A DNA stretch of 64,000 nt from Pseudorhodoplanes sinuspersici. GTDB taxonomy: Bacteria; Pseudomonadota; Alphaproteobacteria; Rhizobiales; Xanthobacteraceae. Shown one piece after another: positions 17,852-26,433 of this stretch; the first letter of the stretch is position 1; each line of letters begins with the position of its first letter. The notes beneath the pieces were generated by a model that was not told the DNA's origin, did no database searches, and was given only the letters and a program-made list of their open reading frames with translations. The DNA is taken from positions 1,544,501 to 1,608,500 of the forward strand of contig NZ_CP021112.1 of the NCBI RefSeq assembly GCF_002119765.1, given 5' to 3'. A program made the translations under genes and the position numbers.

Positions 17852-17895
17852 TGTCATTCCGGGTTCGCGACCTGACGGTCGCGCCCCGGAATGAC
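17852..17895. repeat. Palindromic repeat between convergent carbonic anhydrase and asd
   Basis: TCATTCCGGG (17854) pairs with CCCGGAATGA (17884-17893), with an inner CGCGACC/GGTCGCG stem. The sequence is of the rhizobial dispersed-palindrome type, and a decayed relative lies at about 17118-17152. It may act as a bidirectional terminator, but there is no T-run. Confidence 0.7.
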
Positions 17896-17901
17896 CAGAA
17901 A

Positions 17902-18936
17902 TTACGCCGCCTTCTGTTTTGCCGTGATCAGCTTGCGGTTGATCAGGCTTTCGGCGATCTGGATCGCATTCAGCGCCGCGCCTTTGCGGAGATTGTCCGA
18001 TACGCACCACAGCGCGAGCCCGTGATCGACGGTCGGATCTTCGCGCACGCGGCTGACATAGGTGGCGTCTTCGCCGGCCGCTTCATACGGCGTGACGTAG
18101 CCGCCGTTTTCGCGCTTGTCGACGACCAGCACGCCCGGCGCATTGCGCAGCACCTCATGCGCCTCGTCGACAGTGATCTCGTTTTCGAATTCGATATTCA
18201 CCGCTTCCGAATGGCTGATGAAAACCGGCACGCGCACGCAGGTCGCGGTCAGCTTGATCTTCGGATCGAGAATCTTCTTGGTCTCGGCCACCATCTTCCA
18301 CTCTTCCTTGGTGTAGCCGTCGTCCATGAAGACATCGATATGCGGAATGACGTTGAAGGCGATCCGCTTGGTGAATTTCTTGGTCTCGAGTTCGCCGAGC
18401 GAATAGACCGCCTTGGTCTGGCGATCGAGTTCGTCCATGCCATCCTTGCCGGCGCCCGACACCGATTGATAGGTCGAGACGACGACGCGCTTGATCTTCG
18501 CCTTGTCGTGCAGCGGCTTCAGCACCACGACGAGCTGGGCGGTCGAACAGTTCGGATTGGCGATGATGCCCTTCTTGGTGAAGCCGGCAATCGCATCGGC
18601 ATTCACTTCCGGCACCACCAGCGGCACGTCCGGGTCCATGCGCCATTGCGACGAATTGTCGATCACCACCGCGCCCTGCGCTGCGATCTTCGGCGACCAT
18701 TCCTTCGACACGGCACCGCCGGCCGACATCAGGCAGATATCGATGTCGGAAAAGTCGTAATGCTCGAGCGCTTTGGCCTTCAGCGTTTTGTCGCCATAGG
18801 AGACTTCCACGCCCTGCGAACGGCGCGAGGCAATGGCAACGACCTCGTCGGCGGGAAACCGCCGCTCGGCCAGGATTTCGAGCATTTCGCGGCCCACATT
18901 GCCCGTGGCGCCGACAACCGCGACCTTGTAACCCAT
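17902..18936 (-). CDS. asd: Aspartate-semialdehyde dehydrogenase
   Basis: A 344-residue NADPH-dependent enzyme reducing aspartyl phosphate to aspartate semialdehyde, the branch point to lysine/DAP, threonine and methionine. MGYKVAVVGATGNVGREMLEIL is the nucleotide-binding loop, GIIANPNCSTAQLVVVLKPL near residue 128 contains the catalytic cysteine, and STYQSVSGAGKDGMDEL follows. The ATG at 18934-18936 was chosen over a longer frame to 18975 because it gives the canonical N-terminus. Convergent with the carbonic anhydrase gene. Confidence 0.96.
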   Translation of the reverse strand: MGYKVAVVGATGNVGREMLEILAERRFPADEVVAIASRRSQGVEVSYGDKTLKAKALEHYDFSDIDICLMSAGGAVSKEWSPKIAAQGAVVIDNSSQWRMDPDVPLVVPEVNADAIAGFTKKGIIANPNCSTAQLVVVLKPLHDKAKIKRVVVSTYQSVSGAGKDGMDELDRQTKAVYSLGELETKKFTKRIAFNVIPHIDVFMDDGYTKEEWKMVAETKKILDPKIKLTATCVRVPVFISHSEAVNIEFENEITVDEAHEVLRNAPGVLVVDKRENGGYVTPYEAAGEDATYVSRVREDPTVDHGLALWCVSDNLRKGAALNAIQIAESLINRKLITAKQKAA

Positions 18937-19060
18937 CGTTGACTCTCCGGCGGAAAATGGTCCGCGTTTGCGCAATGCGGAAACCGGACGGAGGGGCTTC
19001 TAAGCGAGAAAGGCAGCCATGACAACGTCGGCTTGAAAGGCCGTCGAGGGGGGCTGTTTC

Positions 19061-20155
19061 TTGAGGCAATTTACAGGGACCAGAAGCGTCCCGTCCCGAC
19101 CTGTTTCCGGCTTTGCAGCGGAACGATCGCCAGTCGATGTCCTCCGGGCCGATTTTCAAAAATGGCAGACGCGATGGCGCCGTGAGCTGACGTTTGGCTG
19201 GCTGCGGCTGTCGCTGTTTCTGTCGCAAGGCCAATGGCTTAAGCGCGCCTCGCAGGCCACGATCGGCGGCTTTGACCGGACTGGCCGTGCCATCGAGACC
19301 CTAAGCTGGCGCGCCGCGACCTCAGTCATAACCGTCGCCCGAACCACCGATTGGCAAAAACTGGCGCTGACGGCCAGCGAGCCCTTCGTCCTGCCGCCCG
19401 AAGGGCGCGCGGTGCTGGTGCGGATCTTCGCCTATCTGGGTGGCATCGCCGTCCTGTCGCTGTTCGCGGCGGAACTTTTCAAGCAGCCCGAAGTCGTGGT
19501 CATCCGCGAGCCGGCACCGCGTCCGGCCTGGATCGAGGTCGACAAGCCCTGGCCGGCCTTCGAGATGTCGGTCCCCGGCGTGGCCAACGACATGCATTAC
19601 GCCATCCAGCGCCACGCCGAACGCGGCGGCCGCAAGGATACGATGTCATTCGGCGCGCTCGGCAAGACAGAGCGCTTTGCCAGCGTCGAAATCTATCGTG
19701 CCGGGCATGAGATCGCGACCTTCGGCAAAACCGATGACGAGATCACGCTGCGGGCGTCCGAATACGGGCGTGTCACTGATATGGAAGAGACGATGCCGAT
19801 CCCGTCGAAATTCGGTTCGTTTCAGGTGTTCGAATTCGCCATCCAGCCATTCAACAGCTATCGCTGCATTGGTTTTGCGAATGCCTTCGATGATCAGCGG
19901 GTGCAGATCACCGGTGTAGCGTGCAACATGAACACGATTGTCGATCGCTCGACAATCTCCTGCGCGCTGGATCGCCTGTCGCTGCTCTCGGCGGCGAGCG
20001 ATCCGGAAATCACACGCCTGTTCGCGCACGCCGAGTTGCGGCGCGACTTCTGCGGCCAGCGTGACGCGTTGGCATACGCGACACCGAAACGCGCAAGCAG
20101 CGATATCATCACGAGTTCCGCAAAACCGAAGCTCCGCGGCCGGTTGGAGCGCTAG
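19061..20155 (+). CDS. Conserved hypothetical membrane-anchored protein
   Basis: A 364-residue protein starting at TTG 19061; no ATG gives a longer plausible frame. One clear transmembrane helix lies at about residues 122-141 (VLVRIFAYLGGIAVLSLFAAELF). The C-terminal soluble region (about 150-340) is probably periplasmic. It contains several cysteines (YRCIGFANAF, ITGVACNMN, STISCALDRL) that could form disulfides. I do not recognise the family. The last 47 bases overlap the convergent HxlR gene. Confidence 0.6.
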   Translation: MRQFTGTRSVPSRPVSGFAAERSPVDVLRADFQKWQTRWRRELTFGWLRLSLFLSQGQWLKRASQATIGGFDRTGRAIETLSWRAATSVITVARTTDWQKLALTASEPFVLPPEGRAVLVRIFAYLGGIAVLSLFAAELFKQPEVVVIREPAPRPAWIEVDKPWPAFEMSVPGVANDMHYAIQRHAERGGRKDTMSFGALGKTERFASVEIYRAGHEIATFGKTDDEITLRASEYGRVTDMEETMPIPSKFGSFQVFEFAIQPFNSYRCIGFANAFDDQRVQITGVACNMNTIVDRSTISCALDRLSLLSAASDPEITRLFAHAELRRDFCGQRDALAYATPKRASSDIITSSAKPKLRGRLER

Positions 20156-20867
20156 GCGTGCCCGCGGGCGGCACGATCGGCAGGTCGCGCCCGACGATAC
20201 GATCCAACTGAAGCCACGACTCCAATCGTTTGCTGATCTCGCGATCGCCTTCGACACGCAACGCCTTGCGGATCGCGTCCCGCCACGTGGCGTAGCCGAG
20301 ATAGACCGACACCATCGCCGACATCTCGCCCGTCACTGTGACATCGACCGGAAAGCCGGGATCCTTGTAACAGACATCGATGTCCGATGGTTCAAGTACA
20401 AGCCAGTGCTTGCGAAGACCGGTGCGGCAACGCGCAACACCCGACAGATCAAAGCGCACAACGACACGGCGCGGCGGCAAGGCCTCACGATCGACGCGGC
20501 GGCGCAAAGCCCACATCAAAACGGTAGAATCCCGATCGCCAGGGGTGATTTTGTCGCGCCCGTAAATCAAGCCCCAACGCCCAATCACATCAACGACCTC
20601 GCGCAAGGCATCGCCGGCTGTAGTCAGTGCCCAGTCATGTCCCTTCTGATCTTTGCGCGGACGCTTCGCGACGATGCCGTCGTGTTCAAGCTGCCGAAGA
20701 CGCTCGGCCAGCAACGCGCGTGACATCAGCGGCACACCGCGATGGATGTCATTGAAGCTTCGTTCGCCGCTCATGATCTCGCGCAGAATCAGCGGCGTCC
20801 AACGGGTCGCGACGATCTCCGCGCCCTTCGCAACAGGACAGAATTGCCCATAACCGCTTTGCGCCAT
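20109..20867 (-). CDS. HxlR-family transcriptional regulator with extra C-terminal domain
   Basis: A 252-residue regulator. Residues about 8-95 are a MarR-like HxlR winged helix: CPVAKGAEIVATRWTPLILREIM, LERLRQLEHDGIV-like dimer segments and DWALTTAGDAL. The remaining ~150 residues are an additional domain, likely SCP2-like ligand-binding as in other long HxlR proteins. The N-terminal Cys is the position used for thiol sensing in several members. It is divergent from an acyl-CoA dehydrogenase gene with a 124-base gap and is probably its regulator. Confidence 0.82.
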   Translation of the reverse strand: MAQSGYGQFCPVAKGAEIVATRWTPLILREIMSGERSFNDIHRGVPLMSRALLAERLRQLEHDGIVAKRPRKDQKGHDWALTTAGDALREVVDVIGRWGLIYGRDKITPGDRDSTVLMWALRRRVDREALPPRRVVVRFDLSGVARCRTGLRKHWLVLEPSDIDVCYKDPGFPVDVTVTGEMSAMVSVYLGYATWRDAIRKALRVEGDREISKRLESWLQLDRIVGRDLPIVPPAGTPSAPTGRGASVLRNS

Positions 20868-20991
20868 GGCCCATCAGACCACAAAGACCGGTGCCGCTCC
20901 AGTACAGATAATGGACTTGTTGGAAGGCCGCTCGCGTTGCCACATGCGGACAACGAGAAAAGACAAGGGCAATCACACCAGGAGGCTTCCA

Positions 20992-22140
20992 ATGGCGACC
21001 GCCATTCACAAACACGAGATGCGGGAATCCGACCCGTTTGAGCGGGTTGCAGACATCCTTCGGGACTTTATCGCTCGGAGCGCGGCGCACGACGCAAACG
21101 ATGAGTTCGTGTCCGAAAATTTTGTGGATCTAAAGAATGCGCGTTTGATGTCCGCTGCGGTCCCGGTCGAGCTCGGCGGCGACGGGCTCGATCAACAAAA
21201 TTTGTCCGACCTGCTTCGATCGATGACGCGCGCCTGCACCTCGACCGCGCTGGCTTATTCCATGCACACGCATGTGGTCGCCTTGCTGGCGTGGCGATGG
21301 CGCAATCAGAAGGCGCCGGTCGATGCCGTGCTCAAGCGCATCGCCGCCGAACAGATCATGCTGATCTCAAGTGGCGGTTCGGATTGGCTCGAGAGTTCGG
21401 GAACGGCAGAACGCGTCGACGGCGGTTTCCTGATCAAAGGAACGAAAGGATTTGCCAGCGGCGTTCTGGCCGGAACGTTGCTGAACACCAGCGCCGTTTA
21501 CAACGATCCGGAAACGGGCCCGACGGTTCTGCATTTCATGGTTCCGCTTAACGCGAAAGAAGTCACCATCGAAACCAATTGGCGCGCCATGGGGATGCGT
21601 GGCACAGGATCGCATCAGGTGCATATCGACGGATTTTTCGTGGCCGACGCCGCGATTGCGCTGAAGCGGCCTCGTGGCAATTGGCATCCGCTCTTCCACA
21701 TCATCTCTATGATCGCATTCCCGCTGATCTACTCGGTCTATTATGGCGTTGCCGAAGCGATGCGCGACGCAGCGCTCGATCTTGTCAAGCGGCGGCCCCT
21801 GACACCACAGTTGATCGATCTCGCCGGCGCACTCGACACCGAGCTTGCCGCCGCGCGCGTTGCGCTTGCGGATATGTTGGTCGCAACCAACGGACAGCCC
21901 GGCCCCGACACAACCAATCGCATGTTCCAGGATCGCAGCAATCTCGCGCGTGCTCTGCTTGCGACCGCAGACAAAGCATTAGAACTTGCGCATGGAGGCG
22001 GGTATTTGCGCACAAACCCGGTGGAGCGGCTGTTCCGTGATATTCAAGCTGCTCGCTATCATCCGCTGGCGCCCTACGCGCAACGCGACCTGGCTGGCCG
22101 CATGGCACTTGGTCTGCCGCTTGATGGGAAGTTATGTTGA
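20992..22140 (+). CDS. Acyl-CoA dehydrogenase-family flavoprotein
   Basis: A 382-residue protein with a strong ribosome-binding site (AGGAGG) before the ATG at 20992. Domains in order: an all-alpha N-terminal domain (AVPVELGGDGLDQQNLSDLL), a beta-barrel middle (SSGGSDWLESSGTAERVDGG, then GTKGFASG), the pattern RAMGMRGTGSHQVHIDGFFV, and a C-terminal four-helix domain ending with AHGGGYLRTNPVERLFRDIQAARYHPL. The C-terminal pattern resembles monooxygenase-type members (DszC/SfnB-like) as well as true dehydrogenases. The substrate is unknown. It is divergent from the HxlR gene. Confidence 0.83.
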   Translation: MATAIHKHEMRESDPFERVADILRDFIARSAAHDANDEFVSENFVDLKNARLMSAAVPVELGGDGLDQQNLSDLLRSMTRACTSTALAYSMHTHVVALLAWRWRNQKAPVDAVLKRIAAEQIMLISSGGSDWLESSGTAERVDGGFLIKGTKGFASGVLAGTLLNTSAVYNDPETGPTVLHFMVPLNAKEVTIETNWRAMGMRGTGSHQVHIDGFFVADAAIALKRPRGNWHPLFHIISMIAFPLIYSVYYGVAEAMRDAALDLVKRRPLTPQLIDLAGALDTELAAARVALADMLVATNGQPGPDTTNRMFQDRSNLARALLATADKALELAHGGGYLRTNPVERLFRDIQAARYHPLAPYAQRDLAGRMALGLPLDGKLC

Positions 22141-22151
22141 ATCTCAATCGG

Positions 22152-22195
22152 CCTCATCCCGAGGAGCGCTGCCAAGCGCGTTCCGAAGGATGAGG
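22152..22195. repeat. Rhizobial palindromic repeat (family C)
   Basis: CCTCATCCCGAGGAGC at the left pairs with CCGAAGGATGAGG at the right around an AGCGCT-like centre. This is the form of the very common CCTCATCC...GGATGAGG intergenic palindromes of Bradyrhizobium relatives. It lies between convergent genes. Confidence 0.75.
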
Positions 22196-22209
22196 CGCAG
22201 GATGCTGAG

Positions 22210-22557
22210 CTACAAAAACGGATTCGGCGAGCCGCGTCCCGGCTTTGATCGCGGCGGGTAATGTTGCTCGAGATAATCGAGAATGATCTTGCGATCGTCG
22301 CCTTCAATCGCGTTCATGCCGTGCTTGGTGGTCATCCAGTTCAGCGAATCGTCCCACTGCGCACGCGTGAGGCCTTGTTGCGCCACGATCTTGAAACCAT
22401 GACAGGCAGTGCAGGCATAGAAGGTTTCTTCGCGCCCGGAACCTGCGGGCAGGTCGTCTGGCGATTCATCGGTTGGCGTGAAGGAACGTTGTTGCTGCGC
22501 GTGGGTGAATACTGGGATCAATGAGAGAGCAGCAGCGATGATCACAGCTATCGCCAC
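22210..22557 (-). CDS. Monohaem cytochrome c subunit, SorB-like
   Basis: A roughly 115-residue c-type cytochrome. Start uncertain: the frame runs to ATG 22623, but the first 20 codons are a dispersed repeat (22569-22700), so a GTG at 22557 is proposed. A signal peptide is followed by one haem site, ACTACHGF (CxxCH), and a downstream Met axial ligand candidate (TTKHGMNAI). It lies just downstream of the SorA-like gene in the same direction, matching the SorAB periplasmic sulfite dehydrogenase pair in which this subunit accepts electrons from the molybdenum subunit. Confidence 0.78.
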   Translation of the reverse strand: MAIAVIIAAALSLIPVFTHAQQQRSFTPTDESPDDLPAGSGREETFYACTACHGFKIVAQQGLTRAQWDDSLNWMTTKHGMNAIEGDDRKIILDYLEQHYPPRSKPGRGSPNPFL

Positions 22558-22568
22558 GTCACGGACAG

Positions 22569-22700
22569 GCTCCCTCCCCCTAAAAGGGGGAGGGTTGGGG
22601 AGGGGGTCAAGTATTTGCATCAATCCAATCGCCCGCTCTTCGCTCGACCCCCACCCGGCGAGCTTTTGCTCGCCGACCTCCCCCTTTCAGGGGGAGGTAA
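22569..22700. repeat. C-rich/G-rich palindromic repeat (family B), composite
   Basis: CTCCCTCCCCC...GGGGGAGGG hairpin (about 22569-22594), then a second module with GGCGAGC/GCTCGCC and CCTCCCCCTTTCAGGGGGAGG (about 22655-22699). Related hairpins occur at 25230, 37019 and 56848. It separates the sorB-like and sorA-like genes. Confidence 0.8.
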
Positions 22701-22744
22701 GACTGCCATACGGCAGCATCGTACGAAAATTTCACGCACGCCGA

Positions 22745-24109
22745 TCAACCCACCAGCACGCGGATGCGATGCATCGGGTTGGCTCCGTAGCCTTGCGGAT
22801 TCCAGAAGCCCGCAACGAATGGCTGCGACACGCCGCGAGAATCCGTCCCGCGCGTCCAGATCTCGTAATAGCCGTCTGATGGCAGCTTCACTGTCGCCGT
22901 CCAGCGCTGCCAGTCATATTTGTTCTTTGGCTTTCCGAGCTGTGCACGATGCCAAGTGGCGCCGTAATCCGTCGAGATATCGACCTGCTTCACCTCATGA
23001 TCGCCGGCCCACGAAGCGCCGCGCAGTTTCACCTCGCGCGTGCCGGCTGGAATTTTCGTGCCGTCGGCCGGATTGGTGATGATCGATCGGACCGGCATCG
23101 ACTCCAGATCCTTGAAGTTCTTCGGATCGGGTTTGCCGCCCGGCACCATGGGCTGGATCGCCACGCGATAGGAAGTGGCGCCCATGCCCTGACCATCATG
23201 CACCTTGTCGCGGACCCAGATGCGCGTGAACCATTTGCTGGAGACGGAGCCGGGCCAGCCCGGAATCACGAGCCGCACCGGAAAGCCGTGAATATTTTCC
23301 AGCGGCTTGCCGTTCATGTTCCAAACGATCAGGTTGTTTTCATCCATCAATTTCTTGATCGGCACACCGCGCGAGAGCGCAACGCGGTTGCTGTCACCGG
23401 ACAGATGCGGATCGGCACCGTAGTGTCCGCTGAACACCGCCGATGGCTTCACGCCCGCGGCCTTCAGCACGTCGGTGACGCGCACGCCGGTCCATTCGGC
23501 ACAGCCGACGCCGCCATTGGTCCATTGGTTTCCCCGCGCTTCCGGCGTGAAGAACGAACGGCCGTTGCCGCCGCATTCCAGCACCATGCGGCGCGTGACC
23601 GGTTTGAACTTCGCTTTGAGCTCTCCGAGGGTGAGTTCGAGCTTGTTGTTCACCTCGCCGTCGATGGTGATTTTCCATTTGTCCGGATCTTTCGCCATCT
23701 CCGGAATTTGCCCGTTGTTACGGATATAAAATTTGTCAGTCGGCGTGGTGTCATCGTCGAGCTGGCTTTCCGGCGTCTCGGCCACCAACGGCTTCTCGCC
23801 GAGCACCACCAGCTTGTCGCTCTTGCCCGGGAAATTCAGCGGGATCGGCCCCTTCGCCGCCGGCGCCGCGGGAGCGGCAGCGGGTGGAGCCGCAGGTTTG
23901 TCCTGTGCAAAAGCACCCGGCATCAATCCGCCCGGCATGTTCTGTGAAAACGGAATGGCACCGCCGACCGTGGCGCCGATTGCCGCAAGTCCCGCGCCGC
24001 CCATGAAGCCGCGCCGGCTGACGTCCGGCTTGCGTCCAAATACCACTGCGTCGGCGCGTTCCGGGTCGTCCTTGTATAATTCCTCCATCGAACGCTCGAT
24101 TTTGGACAT
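22745..24109 (-). CDS. Molybdopterin sulfite dehydrogenase catalytic subunit (SorA/SoxC-like)
   Basis: A 454-residue periplasmic molybdoenzyme oxidising sulfite to sulfate. The ATG at 24107-24109 has ribosome-binding site GAGGAAAC. A twin-arginine signal (SRRGFMGGAGLAAIG) starts near residue 31. A low-complexity Pro/Ala linker leads to the sulfite-oxidase fold. VLECGGNGRSFF carries the molybdenum-ligating cysteine, and GFPVRLVIPGWPGSVSSKW is the family signature. The C-terminal dimerisation domain ends with GYYEIWTRGTDSRG. SorA and SoxC are hard to separate; the adjacent small cytochrome and the lack of other sox genes favour a SorAB-type system. Confidence 0.9.
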   Translation of the reverse strand: MSKIERSMEELYKDDPERADAVVFGRKPDVSRRGFMGGAGLAAIGATVGGAIPFSQNMPGGLMPGAFAQDKPAAPPAAAPAAPAAKGPIPLNFPGKSDKLVVLGEKPLVAETPESQLDDDTTPTDKFYIRNNGQIPEMAKDPDKWKITIDGEVNNKLELTLGELKAKFKPVTRRMVLECGGNGRSFFTPEARGNQWTNGGVGCAEWTGVRVTDVLKAAGVKPSAVFSGHYGADPHLSGDSNRVALSRGVPIKKLMDENNLIVWNMNGKPLENIHGFPVRLVIPGWPGSVSSKWFTRIWVRDKVHDGQGMGATSYRVAIQPMVPGGKPDPKNFKDLESMPVRSIITNPADGTKIPAGTREVKLRGASWAGDHEVKQVDISTDYGATWHRAQLGKPKNKYDWQRWTATVKLPSDGYYEIWTRGTDSRGVSQPFVAGFWNPQGYGANPMHRIRVLVG

Positions 24110-24313
24110 CGTTTCCTCGCTTTCCGGCATCGCCATGCCGTTTTTGTTTTCGCAACACCTTCGTGCTACGCATTCAATAATCCTAATGCGTCGGAATCCG
24201 TGGTCAATCTGCAACACGACCCGCTACGGCGCGGCATCCCGGCGCAGAAGTCTTTGGTGGAATGAACCAAAGCCGCGTAGAGTGCGTTTGAATCGAAATT
24301 CACGAGGACGGCT

Positions 24314-24673
24314 ATGCGCCTGACGACCCTTTCAGCCCTTGCGGCAGCCGCTTTAGGCGGTGTTTTGTTCTTGACCAGCGTGCCGGCCGAGGCCCAGACC
24401 CGGCGCTCGCAGGAAGATTTCTTCTATTATACCAACCAGCAACGTGATTTGCGGCACAAGCCGCGCTCGCGCATCACGGTGCAGCGGCGCTCCTATCTCG
24501 ATCCGGGGCCCGAGCTCATCCCTGGCGAGTACAAGTACCGCGACTATGCCGAGCCCCTCTACTATTCGGCCCTTGCCGACGCGGTGCCCAACCAGACTTG
24601 GAGCCGTAACCCGTTCAATGGCCCGTTTGACGTGCCTTACAAGCCTTGGCCCGGCCGGGTTGATTGGTGGTAA
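24314..24673 (+). CDS. Small secreted protein of unknown function
   Basis: A 119-residue protein with a signal peptide at residues 1-27 (cleavage near AEAQ). The mature part is rich in Tyr, Arg and Pro (FFYYTNQQRDLRHKPRSR, then SYLDPGPELIPGEYKYRDYAEPLYY) and ends in PWPGRVDWW. A GAGGAC ribosome-binding site precedes the ATG and a strong terminator follows, so it is monocistronic. I recognise it only as a recurrent rhizobial envelope hypothetical. Confidence 0.72.
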   Translation: MRLTTLSALAAAALGGVLFLTSVPAEAQTRRSQEDFFYYTNQQRDLRHKPRSRITVQRRSYLDPGPELIPGEYKYRDYAEPLYYSALADAVPNQTWSRNPFNGPFDVPYKPWPGRVDWW

Positions 24674-24691
24674 TCACTTGATTTTGACGGG

Positions 24692-24722
24692 AAAAAGCGC
24701 GGGCTGAGACCCGCGCTTTTTT
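24692..24722 (+). terminator. Intrinsic terminator after the small secreted protein
   Basis: AAAAAGCGCGGG, loop CTGAGA, CCCGCGCTTTTTT, starting 19 bases after the stop. It insulates the promoter of the downstream RNA candidate. Confidence 0.93.
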
Positions 24723-24781
24723 GTTGCCTGGATGGGCAACGGGACACTCCTTTGGGCACGCCGCACAGCAAGCCCGAGCTA

Positions 24782-24810
24782 TTGACAAAATTCCTATAGG
24801 ACTATATACC
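24782..24810 (+). promoter_or_regulatory. Sigma70-type promoter for the structured RNA candidate
   Basis: TTGACA at 24782-24787, 17-base spacer, TATACC at 24805-24810 (alternatively TATATA at 24803). This predicts transcription from about 24817, exactly where the paired region begins. A consensus -35 such as this is unusual in the window and typical of stable-RNA genes. Confidence 0.7.
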
Positions 24811-24816
24811 TTCTGC

Positions 24817-25176
24817 GTCTCGCTCAGGTGAGGGACGCCGTCCGGAGGCGTTCTGAATGGCGGAGCGGGATGCAGCGCCTGCGGGCTGGTTCGCAAGCCA
24901 GCACTCGGGCGGCACCGGGGCTCCTCCGCCCGAGGCCACTAAGAGCCTCTGCCAGGAGCTGGCTGACACGGATGGAGTGCGCGCGGGAGACGTTTAAGCC
25001 CACGACAAAACATCCGGCGTAAAGCGCGGCCCGGTGGTCGCACAAACGCTGCCGACGATGCGCCGGGAGGCGGCTGCACGGTGAAAGCCGCGCAGCATCA
25101 CAAGGACTGACCTGCGCTTGCCGGCGCATCGTCGTCCCTCACGTCTCACTCGGATGCCGGCTGGCATCGCGAGACG
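24817..25176 (+). ncRNA. Candidate structured non-coding RNA, about 360 nt, family not recognised
   Basis: No convincing gene occupies this stretch, but it is dense in long-range pairing. The outermost helix is CGTCTCGC (24816-24823) with GCGAGACG (25169-25176). Next is GTGAGGGACG (24828-24837) with CGTCCCTCAC (25133-25142), a 300-nt closing helix. Inside it are CGACGATGCGCCGG (25053-25066) with CCGGCGCATCGTCG (25121-25134), and CTCGGGCGG/CCGCCCGAG (24904-24934). A hairpin GATGCC-GGCT-GGCATC sits at 25153-25168. A good promoter lies immediately upstream. It lacks the RNase P GAGGAAAGTCC core, a tmRNA tag frame and 6S form. Strand is inferred from the promoter. Confidence 0.6.
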
Positions 25177-25229
25177 ATCATGCGTGGCTGTTTGAAAGTT
25201 GAATCGGAGAGTGACGACGTCGCTCCCTC

Positions 25230-25258
25230 TTTACCCTCCCCTGGAGGGGGAGGGTAAA
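25230..25258. repeat. Family B palindrome downstream of nrdB
   Basis: TTTACCCTCCCC, loop TGGA, then GGGGGAGGGTAAA. It may stabilise or end the nrdAB transcript from the minus strand, but no T-run follows in that direction. Confidence 0.75.
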
Positions 25259-25329
25259 AAAGAGTGCAACGTTCTTCACGCGAACCGGCTCTCACTTCGC
25301 ACGAAAACTCTTTATCTCGCGGCGAGCTT

Positions 25330-26433
25330 TCACCGCTTCGTCCGATCAAACGCCGCCCAGACGCCATTGGCGCCATCCCATGAACCGCGGCTGGCCCCCT
25401 TCGAATATTCGGTGGCGCGCTGTTCGAAGAAATTGGCGTGTTCGACGCCGTTGAGGATTTCCACCAGCCACGGCAGCGGGTGCGGCTTTACCTGCGTATA
25501 GCCGCCTTCGCTGGCTTCGAAATATCCGAACACGGTCGGCAGCCGAAGCTGCGTCAGCCGCCAATCGGCGACGTAACGTACGTAGAAGTGGATTTCCTCG
25601 GGCCGCATACCCTCGACCTCGCCCAGAGAGAAGGCGAGATCGACGAAGTTCTCTTCCAGCTTCACCATGGTCTTGGCGACATCGATGATGTCGTCGCGGA
25701 CCGCCGGCGTCATCGCCCCGGTCTCCCTGTTCCATTCGTGGAACAGCTTGATGATGCCCTCGCAATGAAGGCTCTCGTCGCGCACCGACCAGCTCACGAT
25801 CTGGCCCATGCCATTCATCTTGTTGTGGCGCGGAAAGTTGAGCAGCATCGCGAAACTGGCGAACAAGGCCATGCCTTCGGTGAAGGCGCCAAACATTGCC
25901 AGCGTGCGCGCGACATCGGCCACCGTCTCGACGCCGAATTCGTGCATGTAGTCCGCCTTGGCGCGCATCTCACCGTAGTCGCGGAAGGCCTCGAACTCGG
26001 TCTTCGGCATGCCGAGCGTTTTCAGCAGCAACGCATAGGCGTCGATATGCACCGTCTCCATATTGGTGAAGGCGGCCATCATCATCTGCACGGTCAGCGG
26101 CTGGAAGATCGGGATATAGCGCTTCAGATAATTGTCGCCGACCTCGATGTCCGACTGCGTGAAGAAGCGAAAGATCTGCGTCAAGAGATCGCGCTCGCTC
26201 GGCGTGATGCGGTCCGACGCCCAATCCTTGAGATCGTTGCCGAGCGGGACTTCCTCGCCCATCCAATGCGTCTGCTGCTGGCGCTTCCAGAATTCATAGG
26301 CCCAGGCATAGCGATCGACATCATAGGTGCCGGTCGATTCGAGAAGGCCGATCTTGCCTTTGCCGATCAGCGTCCGCGGATCGATGTGCGTGATGTTGAT
26401 CGGCACAACGGCGTCGAGATCAATCACTGACAT
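25330..26433 (-). CDS. nrdB: Ribonucleoside-diphosphate reductase, beta (R2) subunit
   Basis: A 367-residue di-iron subunit that generates the tyrosyl radical for class I ribonucleotide reductase. METVHIDAYALLLKTLG has the iron ligands ExxH and the radical Tyr three residues on, as in E. coli R2. DESLHCEGIIKLFHEW gives the second ExxH pair, and the C-terminal segment PLPWLVEILNGVEHANFFEQR precedes the tail that docks on R1. The ATG at 26431-26433 lies inside the end of nrdA (10-base overlap), so translation is coupled. Riboswitch control of nrdA extends to this gene. Confidence 0.95.
   Translation of the reverse strand: MSVIDLDAVVPINITHIDPRTLIGKGKIGLLESTGTYDVDRYAWAYEFWKRQQQTHWMGEEVPLGNDLKDWASDRITPSERDLLTQIFRFFTQSDIEVGDNYLKRYIPIFQPLTVQMMMAAFTNMETVHIDAYALLLKTLGMPKTEFEAFRDYGEMRAKADYMHEFGVETVADVARTLAMFGAFTEGMALFASFAMLLNFPRHNKMNGMGQIVSWSVRDESLHCEGIIKLFHEWNRETGAMTPAVRDDIIDVAKTMVKLEENFVDLAFSLGEVEGMRPEEIHFYVRYVADWRLTQLRLPTVFGYFEASEGGYTQVKPHPLPWLVEILNGVEHANFFEQRATEYSKGASRGSWDGANGVWAAFDRTKR

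Noticed and set aside
24824-25129. 101-codon minus-strand frame inside the structured RNA region
   Set aside because: Sequence is Arg/Cys/Ala-rich without a domain or ribosome-binding site, while the DNA shows long-range inverted repeats better explained by RNA structure.
24817-25176. RNase P RNA, tmRNA, 6S RNA or a second cobalamin riboswitch
   Set aside because: No GAGGAAAGTCC core, no tag frame, length too great for 6S, and the GCCAGGAGCTGGC segment lacks the B12-box ending GACCTGCC and the CCCGCAACTG core.
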